Below are positions 6,708 to 10,674 of a stretch of 10,674 bases of DNA, one piece after another. The position numbers were made by a program, and so were the translations under genes. The stretch's first letter is position 1, and the number at the start of each line of letters is the position of its first letter. This stretch comes from Actinomycetota bacterium. Lineage in GTDB: Bacteria; Actinomycetota; Actinomycetes; Nanopelagicales; Nanopelagicaceae. The DNA lies in contig NSHZ01000055.1 in NCBI GenBank assembly GCA_002737595.1, positions 1 through 10,674 of the forward strand, written 5' to 3'. The notes beneath the pieces were generated by a model. It worked only from the letters and a program-made list of their open reading frames with translations, did not search any database and had not been told where the DNA came from.

Positions 6708-6737
6708 AGTCTACTAATGCCCTAGAAGTGATGCCAT
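6708..6737 (-). promoter_or_regulatory. Possible internal leaderless promoter for glutaryl-CoA dehydrogenase gene
   Basis: Minus strand: TAGACT (6713-6708) then 6 nt (CACGCC) then ATG. ATGGCA (6737-6732) lies 18 nt upstream of the box and matches 4 of 6 bases of TTGACA. The layout repeats that before the secreted operon. It would allow the dehydrogenase to be made independently of the upstream four genes; the lack of a ribosome binding site at this start supports a leaderless message. Confidence 0.5.
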
Positions 6738-8108
6738 CGCACGCGCGATGAGGCTCTCTCTACGGGTGAGATGCTCCTCACGATCGGCCCACGTCATGGC
6801 TTTGAGACCAGCGTTGATCGCCAGCCATCGCACGGGTTCACCCTCCCATGGGGGGCTCTGATGATTAACCCAGGGGAGTTTGGTGAACTCGCTCTCCTTG
6901 CCTGATAGCAAATCAGCAAGGGTACGCCCGGCTACGTATGAACTCGTGACGCCATCGCCCACGTAGCCACCTGCGCGCGCGTAACCATTTGTTTCGTCAA
7001 AAAAAACGGTGGGATGCCAATCGCGAGCAATACCCAAAGGCCCACCCCATGCGTGCGTGAAGTTTACGTCACGCAGTATCGGGAACCACGAGCGTGCTAA
7101 TTCACGAAGTTGTCCGTGCACCTGCGGATCTCGATCTTGTTCTGGTGAAATCTTTGAGTTGAAGAAATACGGAGCGCCGCGACCACCGATGGCAATCCGA
7201 TCATCCGTAGTGCGCTGCGCGTAAGTGATGAGATGACACGCTTCTGCAAGTGTTTCGTTTCCGCTCCAACCAATCTCCTTCCATATTTCTGGTGAGAGTG
7301 GTTCAGTTGCGGTCATTAATGAGTAGACCGGTACAACGCTGCGGTTGGATCGCGTTGGTGAATTAATAGAGGGCAAGAATCCTTCGGTGGCTTCTACGAT
7401 ATGTGTGGCATGTACTCGGCGGATGGTGCCCAGGTGTCGCACCTTCACAATGCCCTTCTTGGCCACTGAAGATGCTCCTGGGCGCAAGGAGAGAACTTCG
7501 CTCTCTTCATAGATTTTTACACCAGCACGTTCCACTGCTGATGCAAGACCACGTACAGCCTTTGCTGGGTGAATACGCGCGCACTCGCGAATAAAGAGTC
7601 CACCTATGGCGCCAGAGATGTTTATCCGGTCCTTCACCTGATCTCGCGAGAGGCGAACCGCGCCTTCGCCGGCATGCTCGGCTGCCAGAAATTCTGCTTC
7701 CACGCGCTTCATTTGTACTTTGGTGCGCGCCACCGTGATATTTCCACCGTATGAATAACCCGCATCGATACCGAGACGAGCAAGCTCTGCGCCTAATTTA
7801 GGGACGCTTCGTCGCCAGACTTCACGCACATTGCGTGCACGTTCTTCGCCTACTTCCGTAACTAGGCGGTCAAAGGCGACCGGATAAAGAGCTGATGCCC
7901 AACCACCATTGCGGCCGCTGGCACCAAAACCTACGAACTCTTTTTCCAGCACCACGATTTTGGCGCCCGGCATCTCTTGGCGGAGAAAGTGCGCGGCCCA
8001 GAGCCCAGTGAATCCGCCACCCACGATCGCGATGTCCACATCGAGATCGTCAGCAATACCGGCTCGATGTTGTAGCGGAGCATCAAGAGTTTCGAGCCAG
8101 AGGTTCAT
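6714..8108 (-). CDS. FAD-dependent oxidoreductase, DAO family (amine / gamma-glutamylputrescine oxidase-like)
   Basis: Cytoplasmic flavoprotein of 464 aa. The start chosen is the ATG at 8108, overlapping the previous stop as TGATG. The frame is open to 8225, but the extra 39 residues are low-complexity and overlap the preceding gene. FAD binding: a Rossmann beta-alpha-beta with GxGxxG at Gly30/Gly32/Gly35 in VGGGFTGLWAAHFL, Glu55 in VVLEKE for the ADP ribose, and GFGASGRNGGW (60-70). The C-terminal part has HAWGGPLG and AGGYVGDGV, typical of glycine/sarcosine/D-amino acid oxidase folds and of PuuB-like enzymes that oxidise amines to aldehydes. Position beside an aminotransferase and glutaryl-CoA dehydrogenase suggests amine catabolism. 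The exact substrate cannot be read; an amino-acid or N-methyl substrate is possible. Confidence 0.88.
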   Translation of the reverse strand: MNLWLETLDAPLQHRAGIADDLDVDIAIVGGGFTGLWAAHFLRQEMPGAKIVVLEKEFVGFGASGRNGGWASALYPVAFDRLVTEVGEERARNVREVWRRSVPKLGAELARLGIDAGYSYGGNITVARTKVQMKRVEAEFLAAEHAGEGAVRLSRDQVKDRINISGAIGGLFIRECARIHPAKAVRGLASAVERAGVKIYEESEVLSLRPGASSVAKKGIVKVRHLGTIRRVHATHIVEATEGFLPSINSPTRSNRSVVPVYSLMTATEPLSPEIWKEIGWSGNETLAEACHLITYAQRTTDDRIAIGGRGAPYFFNSKISPEQDRDPQVHGQLRELARSWFPILRDVNFTHAWGGPLGIARDWHPTVFFDETNGYARAGGYVGDGVTSSYVAGRTLADLLSGKESEFTKLPWVNHQSPPWEGEPVRWLAINAGLKAMTWADREEHLTRRESLIARAMASLLGH

Positions 8109-8749
8109 CAGGTGCGCCCGTGTGTCCACTCCGCGATGTACCCGGGCACCAGAATTCCTGGCTTGAGGTCTGCCGCATCGCGCGGGGTTCCGAAGGTGTG
8201 TTGAATGGGAATGACACCAGCCCACAGTGGTGAATCCATATCCTCCGGAAGATCGCCTGGATCTAAATTAGAGACCTTGACACTCGCCTCATCGAGCGAG
8301 AGGGCCACTAATGTCGTGGCCTTCAACTCTTTCTTAGTGCTCTTTCGAACTTCAAGTTCGCGACCGGGCATAAATGTTTTGACGAGTAGATCGAAGGCGG
8401 CCATTTTTTCGTCGCCGTGCAGCTCTACAGCTTCGCCGAGCACCATTACGCACCGATAGTGCATCGATGATTCAAATGCGGAGCGGGACATTACTAAACC
8501 GTCCATGATGGTGATGGTGGCACAGCATGGTTTACCATCCGCTAGCTTCTTAAAGAGACGAGAAGCAGCCGAACCGTGAAGCAAAAGTCGGTCACCGTCA
8601 CGTGCGAAGCCCACGGGCAACGCGTATGGCTGCTTGTCATCAACAATCGCCACATGCGCTAGGAAGCCCGTATCAAGAATCTGGTTCATGATCTCGCGAT
8701 CGTTGACCGCCTTCTTGGGAAGGCGGCGAATCTGGGTGCGCTTGCTCAA
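8108..8749 (-). CDS. Pyridoxamine 5'-phosphate oxidase-like flavin/nucleotide-binding protein
   Basis: A 213-aa member of the split-barrel flavin-binding superfamily (PNPOx-like, NimA-related group), probably cytoplasmic. The core reads ILDTGFLAHVAIVDDKQPYALPVGFARDGDRLLLHGSAASRLFKKL (24-69), typical of actinobacterial members of this group, followed by a YRCVMVLGEA strand. It starts at TTG (8749), which forms a TTGA overlap with the preceding stop; GAAGG at 8758-8754 is a ribosome binding site 4 nt upstream. An ATG at 8689 would remove the R-x-x-x-x-x-x-x-DR-x-x-x-x-x-IL helix that family members carry, so it was not chosen. Members bind FMN or related cofactors; many are annotated on fold only. 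Here it lies between an aminotransferase and an FAD oxidoreductase and may serve the same pathway, but the reaction is unknown. Confidence 0.85.
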   Translation of the reverse strand: MSKRTQIRRLPKKAVNDREIMNQILDTGFLAHVAIVDDKQPYALPVGFARDGDRLLLHGSAASRLFKKLADGKPCCATITIMDGLVMSRSAFESSMHYRCVMVLGEAVELHGDEKMAAFDLLVKTFMPGRELEVRKSTKKELKATTLVALSLDEASVKVSNLDPGDLPEDMDSPLWAGVIPIQHTFGTPRDAADLKPGILVPGYIAEWTHGRT

Positions 8750-10146
8750 ATGACCTTCATTGCTTCAACGAGTGCCCCACGCAAAATCTGTTCGATCTCA
8801 TCGAAATGAGATTGATCGCAGATGAGTGGGGGAGCGAGCTGAATAACTGGGTCGCCACGATCATCGGTGCGGCAGTAGAGCCCGCCGTCGTAGAGTGCAG
8901 TCGAGAGGAAGCCGCGAAGTAAGCGCTCACTCTCCTCCGCGGTGAAGGTCTCACGTGTCTTTTTGTCGCGCACCAACTCGATTCCGTAGAAGTATCCCGC
9001 GCCGCGAACTTCGCCGACGATATCGAGGTCGTAGAGCTTCTCGAGAGTCTTCTTGAAAGCGTCTTCATTGCTCAGTACGTGCTCGTTGATGTTTTCTCTC
9101 TCCATGAGATCGATGTTGGCAAGGGCAACTGCCGCACCCATGGGGTGTCCACCCCAGGTGAAGCCGTGGAGGAAAGTATTTGTTCCCTGACTAAACGGTT
9201 CATAGAGGCGTTCGTTGACAATCATGGCGCCCATAGGTGCATAACCTGAAGTCATTCCCTTGGCGCAGGTGATGATGTCTGGAATAACGCCGTATCGATT
9301 GCTGGCAAACCAATCACCGATACGACCGAAAGCGGTGATGACTTCGTCGCAGACCATGATGACGTCGTACTTATCGCAAATCTCGCGAACGCGCTTGAGG
9401 TAGCCGGGGGGAGGCGGGAAGCAACCACCGGAGTTTTGTACCGGTTCTACGAATACTGCCGCGACCGTATCTGGGCCTTCTATGAGAATGGCTTCTTCGA
9501 TGCGTGAAGATGCCCATTCGCTAAACGCGTGAATATCGTTTTGTAAGTATTCAGGTGCCCGGTAGAAGTTTGTGTTGGGAACTTTGTGGGCGCCGGGTAC
9601 AAGTGGTTCAAACCATTGCTTAGCTGCCGGGATACCGGTAATCGAGAGCGCTCCTTGTGTGGTGCCGTGGTAAGCAATAGAACGCGAGATGACTTTGTGC
9701 TTGAGCGGTTTGCCGGTCATCTTGAAATATTGCTTTACAAGTTTGAAGGCGCTCTCTACTGCTTCGCCGCCAGCGGTCGTGAAGAAGACGCGGTCCAAAC
9801 CTTGAGGTGTCAGACTTGCTAGTTTCTCGGCCAGTTCGATCGCTGGGGGATTGCCGTAACCCCAGATAGGGAAGTGCGCGAGCTTCATCATTTGCTTATA
9901 TGCAGCAGCAGCGATTTCCTCGCGGCCATGTCCCATCTGCACGGTGAAGAGTCCAGAGAGACCATCGAGGTAGCGTCGGCCACGATCATCAAAGATGTAC
10001 GCACCTTCGCCGCGCACGATGATCGGAACTGAAGCGCCCTCGTGGTAACTCCCCATGCGAGAGAAATACATCCACATATGTTCGGTCGCACGTTTAGAAA
10101 GGTTTTCGTCGGAGTGTTCGACAACACCTTGTGGTGTGATGCTCAT
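8746..10146 (-). CDS. Class III PLP-dependent aminotransferase (amine/omega-amino acid type)
   Basis: Cytoplasmic PLP enzyme of 466 aa, full length for class III (omega) aminotransferases, usually annotated as 'aspartate aminotransferase family' and related to putrescine/spermidine-pyruvate and beta-alanine-pyruvate enzymes. Visible: FFTTAGGEAVESAFKL (121-136) binding the cofactor phosphate, AYHGTT with Tyr159-His160 at the PLP ring, CDEVITAFGRIGDWF with Asp267 contacting the pyridine nitrogen, CAKGMTSGYAPMGA with Lys296 as the Schiff-base lysine, and Thr330 in HGFTWGGHP for the neighbouring-subunit phosphate contact. It transfers an amino group from an amine or omega-amino acid to a keto acid, giving an aldehyde. 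The start overlaps the regulator's stop as ATGA, with GGGGGA a few bases ahead as a strong ribosome binding site. Substrate is inferred from neighbours only; a GABA or beta-alanine substrate is also possible. Confidence 0.92.
   Translation of the reverse strand: MSITPQGVVEHSDENLSKRATEHMWMYFSRMGSYHEGASVPIIVRGEGAYIFDDRGRRYLDGLSGLFTVQMGHGREEIAAAAYKQMMKLAHFPIWGYGNPPAIELAEKLASLTPQGLDRVFFTTAGGEAVESAFKLVKQYFKMTGKPLKHKVISRSIAYHGTTQGALSITGIPAAKQWFEPLVPGAHKVPNTNFYRAPEYLQNDIHAFSEWASSRIEEAILIEGPDTVAAVFVEPVQNSGGCFPPPPGYLKRVREICDKYDVIMVCDEVITAFGRIGDWFASNRYGVIPDIITCAKGMTSGYAPMGAMIVNERLYEPFSQGTNTFLHGFTWGGHPMGAAVALANIDLMERENINEHVLSNEDAFKKTLEKLYDLDIVGEVRGAGYFYGIELVRDKKTRETFTAEESERLLRGFLSTALYDGGLYCRTDDRGDPVIQLAPPLICDQSHFDEIEQILRGALVEAMKVI
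8754..8758 (-). promoter_or_regulatory. Ribosome binding site supporting the TTG start
   Basis: Minus-strand GAAGG lies 4 nt before TTG at 8749 and inside the end of the aminotransferase gene. It supports the overlapping non-AUG start, with translation coupled to the upstream stop. Confidence 0.5.
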
Positions 10147-10643
10147 CTTGTCCCCCAGTTGTATAACTGCTTTTGTAGTTTCAAATAAACGAAGCTCTCG
10201 GTTGAGCGCACCGTCTTAATGGTTCTGAATCGCTGAAGTAGCTCAAGAAGATGATCGTCATCTTCACAAATCACTTCAGCGAGTAAATCAAATGAGCCGG
10301 CAGTGACAACTACGTAATCAACTTCCGGAAACGTTGCGAGCTGGTCAGCAACTTCTTGCAGGTCGCCTTCTACTTTGATGCCGATCATGGCCATGCGGTT
10401 GAAGCCGACGACGAGTGGGTCAGTCACCGCCACGATCTGCATCACACCTGAATCGATGAGGCGCTGCACCCTTTGGCGGACTGCAGCTTCGGAGAGCCCT
10501 ACCGCAAGACCAATCGCGGCGTAGGACTTTCGGCCGTCGCTCTGGAGCTGCTCGATGATCGATTTAGAGGTGTCATCGAGGGCCACCCTGGCCGGACGCG
10601 CCTTGGTGAAAGCAAGGCCACGGGGAACGCTGGAGGCTGACAT
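10143..10643 (-). CDS. Lrp/AsnC-family transcriptional regulator
   Basis: DNA-binding regulator of 166 aa. The N-terminal 20 residues are a basic, poorly conserved extension; then comes the helix-turn-helix domain (about 22-68, with SYAAIGLAVGLSEAAVRQRV as the DNA-reading unit) and a C-terminal RAM effector-binding domain (about 84-155) including VVTAGSFDLLAEVICEDDDHLLELL. Family members form dimers to octamers and respond to amino acids or related metabolites. It is the first gene of a run with overlapping stops and starts, so it likely controls its own operon, sensing the amine or amino acid consumed. No alternative Met occurs before residue 68, so the ATG at 10643 is kept. Only 31 bp upstream is visible. 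Confidence 0.93.
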   Translation of the reverse strand: MSASSVPRGLAFTKARPARVALDDTSKSIIEQLQSDGRKSYAAIGLAVGLSEAAVRQRVQRLIDSGVMQIVAVTDPLVVGFNRMAMIGIKVEGDLQEVADQLATFPEVDYVVVTAGSFDLLAEVICEDDDHLLELLQRFRTIKTVRSTESFVYLKLQKQLYNWGTR

Positions 10644-10649
10644 GCCCCG

Positions 10650-10672
10650 AGAATGCCCGACTTTGGGCCAAA
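10650..10672 (-). promoter_or_regulatory. Possible leaderless -10 box and palindrome upstream of the Lrp/AsnC gene
   Basis: Minus-strand CATTCT (10655-10650) lies 6 nt before the ATG, the same spacing as TAnnnT boxes elsewhere in the window, with the key A and final T kept. Just upstream is TTTGGCCCAAA (10672-10662), an 11-bp palindrome with TTTGG/CCAAA arms around one base. It could be an operator for the regulator itself. The window ends 2 bp further on, so -35 and other sites cannot be seen. Confidence 0.3.
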
Positions 10673-10674
10673 TA

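Noticed and set aside
8109..8225. Extended start of the FAD oxidoreductase at 8225
   Set aside because: The 39 added residues overlap the preceding gene in another frame and do not look like protein; the TGATG junction at 8108 and homology beginning at MNLWLETLD favour the shorter form.
8687..8689. ATG at 8689 as the start of the PNPOx-like gene
   Set aside because: It removes the conserved N-terminal helix region; the TTG at 8749 has a GAAGG upstream and overlaps the previous stop in the same way as its neighbours.

Overview
The window looks like an actinobacterial chromosome segment of roughly balanced GC. The Lrp regulator, class III aminotransferase, FAD oxidoreductase and subtilisin-inhibitor-like protein all resemble actinobacterial families. 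Genes are packed very tightly, and several starts look leaderless. The C-terminal CP-x-GYKKK tail on two secreted proteins recalls, from memory only, streamlined freshwater Actinobacteria of the Nanopelagicales (acI) type. No marker gene here fixes the lineage.

Layout. Positions 1-1360 (+) hold the end of an iron/siderophore/cobalamin-type ABC importer: a 5'-truncated FecCD-like permease and a small ATPase, coupled by an ATGA overlap. Positions 1350-5451 (-) hold a secretome operon. It encodes two tandem paralogous exported proteins of unknown function (591 and 634 aa) that share a ten-cysteine framework and the same C-terminal tail, followed by a small secreted protein resembling Streptomyces subtilisin inhibitor (SSI). 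The importer and this operon converge and overlap by 11 bp at their 3' ends.

Positions 5529-10643 (-) hold a catabolic block. It begins with an Lrp/AsnC regulator and continues with a class III aminotransferase, a pyridoxamine-phosphate-oxidase-like flavin protein and a DAO-type FAD oxidoreductase, all with overlapping stops and starts. A glutaryl-CoA dehydrogenase follows 12 bp later and ends in a clear intrinsic terminator. The likely theme is amine or diamine oxidation and transamination. The glutaryl-CoA dehydrogenase suggests a route from lysine or cadaverine through glutarate to crotonyl-CoA. That is inference: no aldehyde dehydrogenase, CoA ligase or amine transporter lies in the window.

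A recurring regulatory pattern appears at starts without a usable Shine-Dalgarno. A TAnnnT hexamer stands exactly 6 nt before the ATG at three genes, with a weaker CAnnnT version before the Lrp gene. This would place transcription starts on the A of the ATG. There is no gene-free stretch longer than about 80 bp.

The least explained part is the secreted operon: two cysteine-framework paralogs with a common C-terminal tail, apparently co-transcribed with an SSI-like protein.
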